Notes: a model not told the origin generated them from the letters alone. A stretch of 64,000 nt of DNA from Thiosulfatimonas sediminis (GCF_011398355.1 NZ_AP021889.1:1550001-1614000); one strand, 5' to 3'. Shown: positions 53,742 through 63,398, counted from the first letter of the stretch. Numbers and translations are program-made.

Positions 53742-54203
53742 ATGCTACAAGTCAATCAAACCGCCCCATATTTTGCCGGCGTCAATCAACTCGACCAACC
53801 GCTTACCCTCACGGATTTCGCCGGACAAACGCTGGTGCTGTATTTTTACCCGAAAGACGATACTCCCGGCTGCACCATCGAGGCCAACGACTTCAGCACG
53901 CTAAATGCAGAATTTGCCGCCGCCGGCGCCAAGGTGATTGGCGTCAGCAAAGACGATTGCGCCAGTCATCGCGCTTTTATCGACAAATTCCAACTGAGCA
54001 TCGACTTAATTGCGGACACCGGCGGAGAAATGTGCGCAGCCTATGGCGTGTGGCAATTAAAAGAAAAAAACGGCGTTAAAAACATGGGCATTGTCCGCTC
54101 AACCTTTATTATTGATGCGCACGGCAAATTAGCCTATGTCGAATATGGGGTAAACCCGGACGGACACGCACAGGCGATGCTTCAAAAAGTACAAACACCT
54201 TAA
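53742..54203 (+). CDS. bcp: Thiol peroxidase, Bcp/PrxQ type
   Basis: Peroxiredoxin reducing hydroperoxides. Peroxidatic Cys44 lies in DDTPGCTIEANDF. The usual PrxQ resolving Cys five residues on is Asn49 here, so this copy should act as a 1-Cys enzyme or use one of two other cysteines (KDDCASH, GEMCAAYG). VIGVSKDD and STFIIDAHG match the family. The length of 153 is normal. An AAAGGA box precedes the start, and the lipoprotein gene follows after 14 bp. Confidence 0.93.
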   Translation: MLQVNQTAPYFAGVNQLDQPLTLTDFAGQTLVLYFYPKDDTPGCTIEANDFSTLNAEFAAAGAKVIGVSKDDCASHRAFIDKFQLSIDLIADTGGEMCAAYGVWQLKEKNGVKNMGIVRSTFIIDAHGKLAYVEYGVNPDGHAQAMLQKVQTP

Positions 54204-54217
54204 GCAGGGCGAACATC

Positions 54218-54727
54218 ATGAACCTATTTCGCCGCGCACATTGGCTCATCTTTCTATTAAGTGCTGGCTTACTGACATTGAACGCCTGTACCAATCAAGA
54301 AACCGCCAGCCCTGAAAACACCGTAACGAACTACTATAGCGCCCTGCAAACCTTGGATATGCACAGCGCCTATCAACGGCTCAGTGAGCATCATCGCCCG
54401 GCAGACAGCGTTGCACTGGGAGAACAGCTGCAGATTAACGATGACATTGTCCGTTTGGAACTCGCGCTCAGCACTGTATCCATCCTGAGCGTTGAACAAA
54501 ACGGCCATCAAGCCAATGTGCAAATTCAACTTCAGCGACCGCAGATTCAAGCGTTTGATCTGTTGGTCCCGGAAATTAAAGCCAATTTAGAAAACGGCAA
54601 TTACGCCGCCGTAGAAGAACGTATGCGCACTTTAATCGCGCAACAGCTCATTGCGCTCAACACCGACTCGCACTCAGTGCAATTAAGTCAGCAAAACGGG
54701 GTTTGGCTCATCAATGCGATTCGCTAG
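54218..54727 (+). CDS. Putative lipoprotein
   Basis: A 169-residue protein with an N-terminal signal and lipobox LNAC (about residues 21-24). The rest looks like an NTF2/lumazine-binding-like alpha+beta domain (ENTVTNYYSALQTLDMHSAYQRLSEHH-like start, typical of DUF4878-type proteins), ending in a strand GVWLINAIR. Function unknown. It overlaps the convergent amidotransferase gene by 17 bp. It follows bcp closely and may be co-transcribed. Confidence 0.82.
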   Translation: MNLFRRAHWLIFLLSAGLLTLNACTNQETASPENTVTNYYSALQTLDMHSAYQRLSEHHRPADSVALGEQLQINDDIVRLELALSTVSILSVEQNGHQANVQIQLQRPQIQAFDLLVPEIKANLENGNYAAVEERMRTLIAQQLIALNTDSHSVQLSQQNGVWLINAIR

Positions 54728-55442
54728 TTTGATGCGCGGCAAACTCAACAAAACGCCTTAATAAAGCGGTTGCCTCTGGTGTGGCGCGCAGATTTGCCAA
54801 TAAGCCGGCACGGCTTAAACCGGCTCGCTCTATCGCCGCGGTTTGTTGAGTGATGTAATCCGGCATGACCTGAACGCTAAATTCAGGATGGAATTGCACT
54901 CCCCAAATGCACGCCCCTATCCGAAATGCCTGATTGACTTCAAACGCGTTTCCGGCAAGGTTCACCGCTTCAGGCGGCAAGCGTCGCACGCTTTGCGAAT
55001 GGGTGACCTGTCCAAAAAACTCATCCGGCATGGTCGCAAATAAGGCATCTTGCTCGGCATTTTGGCGGTTCAATTGAATCGCCACCGTACCCAACTCAAT
55101 GCCCTGCGGATGAAAATCCACCTCACCGCCGAATGCCTGCGCAAGCAACTGATGCCCGTAACAGATGCCCAAAACCGCAATATTGCGCTGCCGTGCGACC
55201 TGCAACCATTGCTCAAGCGCCACACTCCAATCCAATCTATCCGTAACCATGGCATGCGATCCGGTAATGATCACCGCCAAACAGTCATCCAACGCCGGTA
55301 AGGGCTCACCGTTTAAAACATCAATTGTCAGCAACCTATGCTCGGTAGTGAGCGCCTGTTTAATCCAATCCTCAAAATCGCCACAGCGTTGCACCGTTTC
55401 GTCAAACGACTGCCCCGTTTTAAAAATAAATACTGATTTCAT
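54711..55442 (-). CDS. Class I glutamine amidotransferase
   Basis: Stand-alone GMP-synthase-like GATase domain, 243 residues. The catalytic triad is visible: Cys94 in GICYGHQL, His185 and Glu187 in FHPEFS. Most relatives act on small amines or peptides (puuD/YfeJ-like), but the substrate is unknown. The ribosome binding site AGGAGG lies immediately before ATG 55442; the IS3 element starts only 13 bp further upstream, so the native promoter has been separated. Confidence 0.9.
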   Translation of the reverse strand: MKSVFIFKTGQSFDETVQRCGDFEDWIKQALTTEHRLLTIDVLNGEPLPALDDCLAVIITGSHAMVTDRLDWSVALEQWLQVARQRNIAVLGICYGHQLLAQAFGGEVDFHPQGIELGTVAIQLNRQNAEQDALFATMPDEFFGQVTHSQSVRRLPPEAVNLAGNAFEVNQAFRIGACIWGVQFHPEFSVQVMPDYITQQTAAIERAGLSRAGLLANLRATPEATALLRRFVEFAAHQTSESH

Positions 55443-55463
55443 CGCGCCTCCTGAGTGTTCTGG

Positions 55464-56324
55464 TCAAGCTTTTTTGGACACTTGGTTTTTACAATTTTCA
55501 TACTCAATCGGCGTCAAATCACCGTTCGCAGTATGAAGCCTTTTTAAGTTGTAGTAACGCATGTAATCTGCTACGTCTTTTTTCATGCTCTCGCGTGTTG
55601 GATGATAGGCTTTAAACAGCCAGTCATGTTTTAAGCTGCCAAAAAATCGTTCAACAACGGCATTATCCCAACAGGCTCCGACATCGCCCATAGAGGCTGT
55701 CATATTTTGCTTAGCCAGTAGTGTGGCAAACCGTTTGCTAGTGTACTGAGAACCACGATCACTGTGAAAAATCACGCCTTTGGGATGCCCTCGTAGCCAA
55801 TACGCTTGCTGTAAGGATTGCATGACGAGTTCGACCGTCATTCGTTCACTCACGGCCCAACCGATAATGCGGCGAGAATACAGGTCCATTACGACACTCA
55901 AATACAGCCAACCTTCAGGTGTTTTCAAGTAGGTAATATCGCCTGCCCAAACTTGATTCATCGCGCTTGGATTGAACTTCATCTTAACCAAGTTATCCGC
56001 CACTCGATGTGTCAGGTTACGCTTAGTCGTTATTTTATAAGCTCGACGCTGTTTGACGACTAATCCCAGTGTTTTCATGAGCCGACGTGCTTTCTCTCGG
56101 CTGACGAGAAACCCAGCCTTACGAAGGGCTTTGGCGAGTTCACGAGAGCCCAAACTGTCACGGCTCTCTTTGAAGAGCTGTTTGGCTGTACGATAGAGTT
56201 CAAGTTGTTCTGTCTTGATTGCCTTTTTAGGTCGTTTTTTCCATGCGTAATAGCCTGAACGACTGAGTTTCAACACTTGGCTCACAGGCTTAACTGGCAA
56301 GCCCTCCTGAATCAATTCATCCAT
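55464..56324 (-). CDS. IS3-family transposase OrfB
   Basis: DDE integrase-type transposase, 286 residues from ATG 56324. The catalytic core has WAGDITYL (Asp), the HSDRGSQYTS block (Asp) and NAVVERFFGSLK (Glu). An N-terminal HTH_21-like region (SRSGYYAWKKRP) precedes it. In this family OrfB is mostly made as an OrfAB fusion by a -1 frameshift; a run of seven A followed by G sits at 56375-56368 near the end of OrfA. Confidence 0.96.
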   Translation of the reverse strand: MDELIQEGLPVKPVSQVLKLSRSGYYAWKKRPKKAIKTEQLELYRTAKQLFKESRDSLGSRELAKALRKAGFLVSREKARRLMKTLGLVVKQRRAYKITTKRNLTHRVADNLVKMKFNPSAMNQVWAGDITYLKTPEGWLYLSVVMDLYSRRIIGWAVSERMTVELVMQSLQQAYWLRGHPKGVIFHSDRGSQYTSKRFATLLAKQNMTASMGDVGACWDNAVVERFFGSLKHDWLFKAYHPTRESMKKDVADYMRYYNLKRLHTANGDLTPIEYENCKNQVSKKA

Positions 56325-56335
56325 GAATGAAAACG

Positions 56336-56632
56336 TTATCGGATGTCTTGCGCCAGAAGGGCTGAAGCTTTTTTTAAGATCTCTTTTTCGAGTTTTAAGC
56401 GCTTGTTTTCAGCGCGCAACTGTTTCAACTCAGCGCGTTCATCCTGACTCAGTGCTGACCCATTGGCTTGGGCTTCAAACTTCTCTTTCCACTTGTAAAT
56501 CAAATTCGTTCTGACACCTAAGGATTCAGCCGCCTCTGCCACACTGTAACCTTGATCCGTTACCAACGCGACGGCTTCTTTTTTAAACTCATCGGTGTAA
56601 GTTTTATAAGTTCTCTTTTGACTCATGATCAC
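56336..56632 (-). CDS. IS3-family transposase OrfA
   Basis: A 98-residue helix-turn-helix protein (YTDEFKKEAVALVTDQGYSVAEAAESLGV) followed by a Leu-rich coiled coil (ERAELKQLRAENKRLKLEKEIL). It ends 12 bp before the OrfB ATG. AAAAAAAG near its end is a likely slippery site for the OrfAB fusion. Confidence 0.95.
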   Translation of the reverse strand: MIMSQKRTYKTYTDEFKKEAVALVTDQGYSVAEAAESLGVRTNLIYKWKEKFEAQANGSALSQDERAELKQLRAENKRLKLEKEILKKASALLAQDIR

Positions 56633-56707
56633 TCCTAGTTCGACAACATCTATTGTCTCTTATAAAAGTGTCCACTGCTATTAGACCAGTTCAGAGTGCC
56701 TAAAAAT

Positions 56708-56746
56708 AAAAAAGCGAAATCCATTCCAAAATGGATTTCGCTTTCA
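56708..56746 (-). terminator. Intrinsic terminator after glnS
   Basis: AAAGCGAAATCCATT (56711-56725) and AATGGATTTCGCTTT (56730-56744) form a 15-bp perfect stem with a 4-nt loop. The minus-strand product is followed by a T-rich tail. Confidence 0.93.
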
Positions 56747-56774
56747 TGCGATCAAAAACTGCGACTTTATCGGC

Positions 56775-58457
56775 TTATTTTTGCGCCCAAACGTCGCGCA
56801 ATCCGACCGTGCGGTTGAACACCAAACGATCCGTGGTTTTGTTGTCGCGGCAGAAGTAGCCTTCGCGTTCACATTGATAGGCCTGCTCAACAGGCGCATC
56901 AATCATCGAGGGTTCGACAAAGCCGTTTTTCACAATCAAAGAGTCTGCGTTAAGCACCGCTTCAAAATCATCCGCCTTGCCGGGGTTCGGCACAGTGAAA
57001 AGGCGATCGTACAAACGGAATTCCGCCGGCAAGGCTTTGCTCGCTTCGACAAAATGGATCACGCCTTTCACTTTTCGTCCGTCCGCCGGATTTTTTCCCA
57101 GCGTTTCCGGGTCATAAGTGCAATAAAGGGTCGTAAAATTCCCCTCGGCATCTTTGTCGGCGCGCACCGCTTTAATGATGTAGGCGTTACGCAGACGCAC
57201 TTCTTTATCTAGCGCCAAACGCTGAAATTTGCCATTGGGTGCGACTTCTTCAAAATCGGCGCGATCAATATACAACTCGCGACTAAAGAAAATCTCGCGT
57301 TTGCCCATCGCTTCGTTTTGCGGATGCACCGGCGCTTGAATCGACTCGATTTGACCTTCAGGATAGTTTTCGATCACCACCTTAATCGAGTCAATGACCG
57401 CCATCGTCCGTGGCGCGACCGTGTTCAAATCATCACGAATCGCCGCTTCTAAAATCCCCATTTCGGTCATCGAATCGACTTTTGAGATGCCGATTCGCTC
57501 GGCAAAATCGCGCAGCGATGCCGGTGTGTAACCGCGACGACGCATACCGGAAATAGTCGGCATACGCGGGTCATCCCAACCTTCGACTAATTGATCGGCC
57601 ACCAGCTGGTGCAGTTTGCGCTTGGACATTACCGTATATTCCAAACTCAAACGCGAAAACTCATATTGATGCGGACGATCCGGGCGATTAAAACGCGCTA
57701 AATGCTCTAACACCCAATCGTACAAACGGCGGTTGTCTTGAAACTCCAAGGTACACAGCGAATGGGTAATCCCCTCAATCGCATCGGAAATACAGTGCGC
57801 GAAATCGTACATCGGGTAGATACACCACGCATCGCCGGTTTGGTGATGATGCTCGAAACGAACACGGTATAAAGTCGGATCGCGCATACACATGAACGAC
57901 GATGCCATATCAATTTTGGCACGCAACACACATTCGCCTTCTTGAAAACCGCCAGCGCGCATCTTCTCGAATAAGGCCAAATTCTCTGCCGGCGCGGTGT
58001 CGCGGTAAGGACTGTCTTTGCCCGGCTCTTTTAAGCTGCCGCGATACTCACGAGTTTCGTCGGCATTAAGAAAACAGACATAGGCCAAACCTTTGTTAAT
58101 CAACTCGACCGCACACTCATAGAAGGTTTCAAAATAGCCGGAGGAATAGCGAATTTCACCGTCCCACTGAAAACCTAACCATGCCACATCGCGTTTGATG
58201 GATTCAACATACTCCATGTCCTCTTTCGCTGGATTGGTGTCGTCAAAACGCAGGTTGCAGGTGCCGTGATAATCTTGCGCCAAGCCGAAATTCAAACAGA
58301 TAGACTTGGCATGACCGATGTGAAGATAGCCGTTGGGCTCGGGCGGAAATCGGGTTTTAATCTGTTGGTGTTTTTGAGTCGCTAAATCGTCATTAATGAT
58401 GTTACGAATAAAATTTACCGGACGTTCAACGGTTTCGTTGGTCACATGCTTACTCAT
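56775..58457 (-). CDS. glnS: Glutamine--tRNA ligase
   Basis: Class I synthetase charging tRNA-Gln directly. From ATG 58457 it has 560 residues (E. coli 554). The HIGH-type [17 protein letters not shown] and the KMSKS-type VMSKRKL are present, as is [10 protein letters not shown]. The C-terminal half is the anticodon-binding beta-barrel, ending GLRDVWAQ. The open frame extends 20 codons upstream without similarity. An IS3 element lies downstream after the terminator. Confidence 0.97.
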   Translation of the reverse strand: MSKHVTNETVERPVNFIRNIINDDLATQKHQQIKTRFPPEPNGYLHIGHAKSICLNFGLAQDYHGTCNLRFDDTNPAKEDMEYVESIKRDVAWLGFQWDGEIRYSSGYFETFYECAVELINKGLAYVCFLNADETREYRGSLKEPGKDSPYRDTAPAENLALFEKMRAGGFQEGECVLRAKIDMASSFMCMRDPTLYRVRFEHHHQTGDAWCIYPMYDFAHCISDAIEGITHSLCTLEFQDNRRLYDWVLEHLARFNRPDRPHQYEFSRLSLEYTVMSKRKLHQLVADQLVEGWDDPRMPTISGMRRRGYTPASLRDFAERIGISKVDSMTEMGILEAAIRDDLNTVAPRTMAVIDSIKVVIENYPEGQIESIQAPVHPQNEAMGKREIFFSRELYIDRADFEEVAPNGKFQRLALDKEVRLRNAYIIKAVRADKDAEGNFTTLYCTYDPETLGKNPADGRKVKGVIHFVEASKALPAEFRLYDRLFTVPNPGKADDFEAVLNADSLIVKNGFVEPSMIDAPVEQAYQCEREGYFCRDNKTTDRLVFNRTVGLRDVWAQK

Positions 58458-58581
58458 TGATTCAAACCACCTGTTTCGATTGACTGTTGTGAAGAAAAAT
58501 AACGCCCGATTATACATTAAATCCTTATATGTCGATTTATAACTTTGCTATAAAATTTAGACTCTAAAGCCGTTGTTTTGC

Positions 58582-58896
58582 CTAGAGCAGCAAATCGCCA
58601 AAGCCCCAAATCAACGTCCCAACAACCACGGTTAAATGTGCCATCCAAACTTTTTTACGATGCCATTTGGACGGTGTTAAATCGGGCATATCATCCTCTG
58701 CCGTCACCGTTTCTAAACGGTTATACAGCACATTCAATTCCGAATGCAGAAGCATATATTCACTCATTACCGCAAACAACACCACCACACTGCCAAAGCG
58801 TGCAAACCACAGCGGCTCGACCACGATCCCGAGCAACAAACCGAGTAAACCAAATGCCCAAGCGAGCATCAAAAACAGACTGGCGCGACGATGCAT
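58582..58896 (-). CDS. Small membrane protein of unknown function
   Basis: A 104-residue protein with three probable membrane segments: about 6-28, 33-50 and 86-103. The loop between the second and third contains an acidic stretch (TAEDDMPDL) and a basic one (KWHRKKVW). No family recognised. It is leftward, separated from glnS by about 125 bp and divergent from the B12 operon, whose promoter starts 70 bp upstream. Confidence 0.78.
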   Translation of the reverse strand: MHRRASLFLMLAWAFGLLGLLLGIVVEPLWFARFGSVVVLFAVMSEYMLLHSELNVLYNRLETVTAEDDMPDLTPSKWHRKKVWMAHLTVVVGTLIWGFGDLLL

Positions 58897-58966
58897 TTCT
58901 CTCCCTCCACAAATCCAAAACGACTACTTTACAAGATTTCAGCGCGCATTTGCCAGCATGAATCAT

Positions 58967-58995
58967 TTGCAATCAGGCGCTTTGCTGTCTACAAT
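58967..58995 (+). promoter_or_regulatory. Sigma-70-type promoter of the cobalamin operon
   Basis: TTGCAA (58967-58972) and TACAAT (58990-58995) are exactly 17 bp apart, and the aptamer begins about 13 bp past the -10 box. This fits a transcript starting a few bases before the riboswitch. Confidence 0.72.
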
Positions 58996-59007
58996 CTTGA
59001 CTTCTTT

Positions 59008-59172
59008 TTTAGGTGCCGGCGGTTTGATGAACCGCCGGTTAAACGGGAAGTGCTGTGAAAAGCAGACGCTGCCCCCGCAACGGTGATAGAGAAGACGGAT
59101 GCATATGCCATTGGAATTTTCCGAGAAGGCCATCCCAAATTGCTCTTAAGCCCGGATACCGGCCTGAAAAAG
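59008..59172 (+). ncRNA. Cobalamin (adenosylcobalamin/B12) riboswitch aptamer
   Basis: The conserved elements appear in order: GGTGCC (59012-59017), a perfect hairpin around CCGGCGGTT/AACCGCCGG, the core AAACGGGAAG (59041-59050), GACGCTGCCCCCGCAACGGT (the B12 box, from 59065), and GCCCGGATACCGGCC (59150-59164). It lies upstream of a BtuB-like receptor, cobQ and a BtuF-like protein, and should repress them when cobalamin is plentiful. Confidence 0.96.
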
Positions 59173-59330
59173 CGAACAGTCGAACTGTTCAACCACCGAT
59201 TGCGGAGGGCAATTGGGCGTGAATTTTTTTCGGTAAACCGCCGCGCTTTCTAGCCGCCGGTCACTTCCCGTTTTAAGCGAACGACCCTTTGTCTTCTTGT
59301 AGATAACAAAATCTATATAGAAGGAATAAC
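59173..59330 (+). promoter_or_regulatory. Expression platform of the B12 riboswitch
   Basis: Three structures follow the aptamer. First is a 7-bp hairpin GAACAGT-CGA-ACTGTTC (59174-59190). Next, a stem CACCGATTGC (59194-59203) pairs, with a small bulge, to GCAATTGGGCGTG (59209-59221), followed by AA and seven T: a candidate intrinsic terminator. Last is CACTTCCCGTTT (59262-59273), an exact complement of the aptamer core AAACGGGAAGTG (59041-59052). AAGGA lies before the btuB-like ATG. Whether control is by termination, translation or both is not certain. Confidence 0.6.
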
Positions 59331-61094
59331 ATGCAACACACCCCCTTAATACTCGGTATCAGCGCACTGAGTTTTTTACCCAGCGCCAACGCCACCGACA
59401 GCGAACTGAGTTCCGTCATTATTACGGCCAACCAGCAAACGCAAACACTGGCGCAAGTAAGCGCGGATACCTACATCATTGACGCCCAAACCCTGCAGTC
59501 AAAACACTACCCCACATTATTGGACGCACTCCGCGAGGTTCCGGGCATCAGCTTTACCCGCAACGGCGGCCCGGGCACGACGACCAACGTTTTTCTACGC
59601 GGCTCGAATAACAGCCGAGTTTTGATTCTGCTGGACGGCGTTCGTTTAAACGACCCCTCGAGCACCAACGGAGCGAATCTGGCCAGCGTCTCTTTAAACA
59701 ACATCGAACGTATCGAAATCATTAAGGGCGCGCAATCCGGTGTCTGGGGCGCAGATGCGGCCGCTGGGGTGATTCATCTCATCAGCAAAAAAAGTGACGG
59801 TACCGATTTAAATCTGGAAGCCGGAAGCTACGGCACACAAAAAGCCGCTTTCAATAGCCAAACCCATTTTGGTCGTCAACAGCAACATCGTTTCGCCTTC
59901 GGCGCGGAGCGTTTGCTGGTCGATGGATTGAGCGCCCAAGCGCCGGCCTATGCAGAGATTGATCAATTTGAAGAGGACGGTTTGGCGCAAAGCAATCTGC
60001 ACGCCCGTTTAGATATGCAAATCGACCCGACACAACACCTGAGTTTTAGCCACAACCGCACCCACAGCCTAGGCGAATACGACGGCTATCAAGCACCGGA
60101 CAGCGAACAGCGTTATCGCAGTAAAACCCTATTAAGCAGCGCCGTTTGGCAGAACCGCCAAACCGAAGTCCGTGCCGAGCAATCCGATTTTCGTACCGAA
60201 CAATTGGACGGTTCAAGCCCGGACATTGTTAAGGGGCAGACCCAAGCCTTACATCTAAAACAGCACATCGACGCGCTGACCTTTGGCGCCAGCTACAGTC
60301 GTAACCAAGCTGACAGTGAAAAATTCGGCACCTTTAAAAACGCCGACAACCATGCCAAAGCGGCCTTTGCCACTTTCGGCCATCAATTGGCCGGCTGGCA
60401 ATTTAACGAAGCGATTCGCTGGGATGAATACAGTAATTTCGGTGCGCAGTTTACCGGCAAAATCGGGGCGAAATACCAAGTCGCCGCCAATCAAAGTGTC
60501 AGCGCCAACATCGGTACGGCATTTAACGCGCCCTCCTTGATTCAAATACTCAACCCTTGGGGCACGGCCAATCCCGATCTCACACCGGAAAAATCACGCG
60601 AAGCCAGCCTAAGCTACCAGTTCAATCAGTTCAACTTCAGCGTGTTCAACAAATCGGTCACGGATTTGATTAACTGGCAAGACGGACAGTACCAGAACCT
60701 GATCGGCTCCACCAAAATTCGCGGCTTTGAAATGGGCTATCAGCAAAACTTTACCGATTTCGCCTTGCGTCTGGACTATACCCACTTAGACACCCAAGAC
60801 CCGAACGGTAATCCCTTGGCACGCCGCCCGCGCGATCAAGTCGGCGTCGATCTGAACTGGTTTATCAACAGCCGTTGGGACCTCAATCTGAACGCGCAAT
60901 ACATCGGCGCACGCTCGGAGGGCAATGCCACTGACTACTATACGGTGGCCAATTCCGTCATCAATTACCAAGCGACGCCGCAGCTGCAGCTTTATCTGAA
61001 AATCGACAATGTCTTTAATCAGTATTACCAAGTGGTTAACGGCTATGCCGCAGCGGAACGCAGCGGCTATTTCGGCATCAATTTGCGTTTTTAA
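59331..61094 (+). CDS. btuB: TonB-dependent vitamin B12 receptor (BtuB-like)
   Basis: Outer membrane receptor taking up cobalamin or cobinamide with TonB energy. The 587 residues start with a signal peptide (about 1-22, LPSANA cleavage region) and a TonB-box-like segment (SSVIITA). The plug domain holds [31 protein letters not shown] and [19 protein letters not shown]. The barrel follows, and the chain ends with GYFGINLRF, whose terminal Phe is typical for outer membrane proteins. The upstream B12 riboswitch and the downstream cobQ support the substrate. Confidence 0.93.
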   Translation: MQHTPLILGISALSFLPSANATDSELSSVIITANQQTQTLAQVSADTYIIDAQTLQSKHYPTLLDALREVPGISFTRNGGPGTTTNVFLRGSNNSRVLILLDGVRLNDPSSTNGANLASVSLNNIERIEIIKGAQSGVWGADAAAGVIHLISKKSDGTDLNLEAGSYGTQKAAFNSQTHFGRQQQHRFAFGAERLLVDGLSAQAPAYAEIDQFEEDGLAQSNLHARLDMQIDPTQHLSFSHNRTHSLGEYDGYQAPDSEQRYRSKTLLSSAVWQNRQTEVRAEQSDFRTEQLDGSSPDIVKGQTQALHLKQHIDALTFGASYSRNQADSEKFGTFKNADNHAKAAFATFGHQLAGWQFNEAIRWDEYSNFGAQFTGKIGAKYQVAANQSVSANIGTAFNAPSLIQILNPWGTANPDLTPEKSREASLSYQFNQFNFSVFNKSVTDLINWQDGQYQNLIGSTKIRGFEMGYQQNFTDFALRLDYTHLDTQDPNGNPLARRPRDQVGVDLNWFINSRWDLNLNAQYIGARSEGNATDYYTVANSVINYQATPQLQLYLKIDNVFNQYYQVVNGYAAAERSGYFGINLRF

Positions 61095-61104
61095 GAGTAC
61101 GTTT

Positions 61105-62577
61105 ATGAGCAATTGTTTAATGATTCAAGGTTGCACATCCGATGCCGGAAAAAGCACCGTCGTCGCCGGTTTGTGTCGGGTTTTACAGCGTAAAAGCATC
61201 GTCATTGCGCCCTTTAAACCACAAAACATGGCGCTCAATTCGGCGGTGACCGAAGACGGCGGCGAAATCGGTCGCGCCCAAGCCTTGCAGGCAATGGCCG
61301 CCAAGGTGCCGCTGTCGGTGCATATGAATCCGGTGTTGCTCAAACCCAACTCGGATACCGGCGCACAAGTCATTTTACAAGGCCAGTCCATCGGCAATCT
61401 CAATGCCATGGACTACCATGCTTATAAACCGAAAGCCGCGCAAGCGGTTTTCGATTCCTTTCAGATTCTCTCGCAGCAATATGCGCATATTCTGGTCGAG
61501 GGCGCAGGCTCTCCGGCCGAAGTCAATTTACGCCAAGGCGATATTGCCAATATGGGCTTTGCCGAAGCGGTCGATTGCCCGGTGATTTTAGTCGCCGATA
61601 TCGACAAAGGCGGCGTCTTCGCGCATATCGTCGGCACACTGGAGTGCCTGAGCGAATCTGAAAGGAATCGAATTGAAGGCTTTATCATCAACCGTTTTCG
61701 TGGCGACCTCGCACTGCTGCAAGATGGCCTTAATTGGCTGGAGGCGAAAACCGGCAAACCCGTATTGGGCGTGCTGCCCTATTTGCATGGCTTGCATCTG
61801 GATGCGGAAGACGCGGTTAGTTGCGCACAAGCGAGCAAAGCAACCACGCAACTCAAGGTCATCGCGCCGCTGTTGCCGCATATTTCCAACCACACCGATT
61901 TAGACCCATTGATCCAGCATCCGCAAGTAGACTTTCAATGGGTAAGACATGGCGAGAAGATTCCGCCGGCGGATTTGGTGATTCTGCCCGGCTCGAAAAG
62001 TGTGCTGTTCGATTTAGACTGGCTGCGCGCCCAAGGCTGGGAAGATTATCTCGCCAAGCATTTACGCTACGGCGGTAAATTAATCGGCATTTGCGGCGGT
62101 TTACAAATGCTCGGACAAACATTGCTTGATCCGCAAGGTTTGGAATCGGATTGCCGAGAAGCTCGGGGGTTAGGATTCATGCCTTATCAGACCGAATTTA
62201 AGCCGCACAAACGCCTTTGCCGTAAGCAGGGGATGCTCAATTTTGCCGACAAAGTGCCGGCTTGCGGGTATGAAATTCATCAAGGGCAAAGTAATTTTAG
62301 CGACTTTGCGCACCTCAGTCCGGCGATTGCATTCAACGACGGCAGTTTTGACGGTCTGATCAGCGCCGACCAGCAAATTCTGGTGACTTACTTGCACGGT
62401 CTGTTTGATACCCCGCACGCCTTACAAGCCCTGATGTGCTGGGCGGGGTTAGCCAATGCCGACCCTTTTGACGTCAATCAGCAACGCGAACAACAACTCA
62501 ACCGACTCGCCGATTGTTTTGAAGCGCATCTGCAAATCGACAAAATCTTAGCCATTTTACAGGCATCAAACCGATGA
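61105..62577 (+). CDS. cobQ: Cobyric acid synthase
   Basis: Amidates four side chains of adenosylcobyrinic acid a,c-diamide, using glutamine and ATP. From ATG 61105 it has 490 residues: an N-terminal dethiobiotin-synthetase-like domain with P-loop CTSDAGKST and [14 protein letters not shown], and a C-terminal GATase domain with [10 protein letters not shown] (catalytic Cys) and YLHGLFD. It lies 10 bp after btuB and overlaps the next gene by four bases. The frame opens further upstream inside btuB, which is not used. Confidence 0.95.
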   Translation: MSNCLMIQGCTSDAGKSTVVAGLCRVLQRKSIVIAPFKPQNMALNSAVTEDGGEIGRAQALQAMAAKVPLSVHMNPVLLKPNSDTGAQVILQGQSIGNLNAMDYHAYKPKAAQAVFDSFQILSQQYAHILVEGAGSPAEVNLRQGDIANMGFAEAVDCPVILVADIDKGGVFAHIVGTLECLSESERNRIEGFIINRFRGDLALLQDGLNWLEAKTGKPVLGVLPYLHGLHLDAEDAVSCAQASKATTQLKVIAPLLPHISNHTDLDPLIQHPQVDFQWVRHGEKIPPADLVILPGSKSVLFDLDWLRAQGWEDYLAKHLRYGGKLIGICGGLQMLGQTLLDPQGLESDCREARGLGFMPYQTEFKPHKRLCRKQGMLNFADKVPACGYEIHQGQSNFSDFAHLSPAIAFNDGSFDGLISADQQILVTYLHGLFDTPHALQALMCWAGLANADPFDVNQQREQQLNRLADCFEAHLQIDKILAILQASNR

Positions 62578-63392
62578 GAAGCTTAGCCGTTCTACTCCTG
62601 GCTTTTAGCCTCAACAACGCGGCGCAAGCCGATTGCCCAAGAATCATTAGCCAGTCACCCTATATCACCCATCAACTTGATTACTTAGGGTTAAAAACTT
62701 GTCTGGTCGGCACCAGCCGCTATGATCAATCCCTCGGTTTACCGACAACCGGCGGACTGCTCGACCCGGATAGTGAGGCCATCCTCGCGCTGCAACCCGA
62801 CCTCTGGATCACCTCCGATTGGACAGACCTCGACATATTCCGTGCCATTCAGGCCAAGAGTCAATTCGCTTTGCGCCTCCACAGCTTTGCCTCGATGCGG
62901 CAAATTGAAAACAACTTACTTGAAATTGCACAACATAGCCGACAGCCGGCCGCTTTAGAGCGCGCGCACGCTTTCGCCGCCACTTGGCGCGCCAAAGCCG
63001 CACTAATCAAAGCGGTAAATACCGCCAAGCCCAAAGTCCTGCTGATCTCTTCCTGTTCCGGTCTGCCCTATGCGTTCGGTCAAGACGCTTATCTAAGCGA
63101 TTTGTTTATTCAGATGGGTTTTACCGTGGTCGGCAACCCCCAGCGCATCACCCACTTGCCAATAACACCGCAAGCAAACCCTCTCGAAAAACTGATCGGC
63201 AGCACCCTGCCCGATTTCGTTTTGTTGTTTGAACGCAATGTGACCGAAGCCTGTCGGTTGATGCAACTGCCCAAACAAACCCGCTTGATTAGCTTGGATG
63301 GAGCGCTGTTTTTACAGCCCGCGCCGACCTTATTGCAGGCCATGGAAACGCTTAAAAACCATCCAACGCTATTTGAGCCCCCAAACAAGTGA
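62574..63392 (+). CDS. btuF: Periplasmic cobalamin-binding protein (BtuF-like)
   Basis: Substrate-binding protein of a B12 ABC importer or salvage system. The 272 residues begin with a signal peptide ([19 protein letters not shown]) and belong to the two-lobe, helix-linked type: [30 protein letters not shown] and [25 protein letters not shown] match the class. It overlaps cobQ by four bases. No permease or ATPase gene is visible within the window. The exact ligand is inferred from neighbours. Confidence 0.85.
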   Translation: MRSLAVLLLAFSLNNAAQADCPRIISQSPYITHQLDYLGLKTCLVGTSRYDQSLGLPTTGGLLDPDSEAILALQPDLWITSDWTDLDIFRAIQAKSQFALRLHSFASMRQIENNLLEIAQHSRQPAALERAHAFAATWRAKAALIKAVNTAKPKVLLISSCSGLPYAFGQDAYLSDLFIQMGFTVVGNPQRITHLPITPQANPLEKLIGSTLPDFVLLFERNVTEACRLMQLPKQTRLISLDGALFLQPAPTLLQAMETLKNHPTLFEPPNK

Positions 63393-63398
63393 ACATCT

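Larger units (their letters stand above)
55456..56693 (-). mobile_element. Complete IS3-family insertion sequence
   Basis: A 1238-bp element. The ends match over about 28 bp: TGTTCTGGTC...TGGACACTT on the left and, on the minus strand, TGAACTGGTC...TGGACACTT on the right. It is flanked by the 3-bp duplication GAG. OrfA and OrfB are both intact on the minus strand, so the copy may be functional. It lies between glnS and the amidotransferase gene. Confidence 0.95.

Noticed and set aside
55464-56632. orfA and orfB of the IS3 element as a broken transposase gene
   Set aside because: Two frames are the normal organisation of this family, with a slippery site for programmed frameshifting; not a pseudogene.
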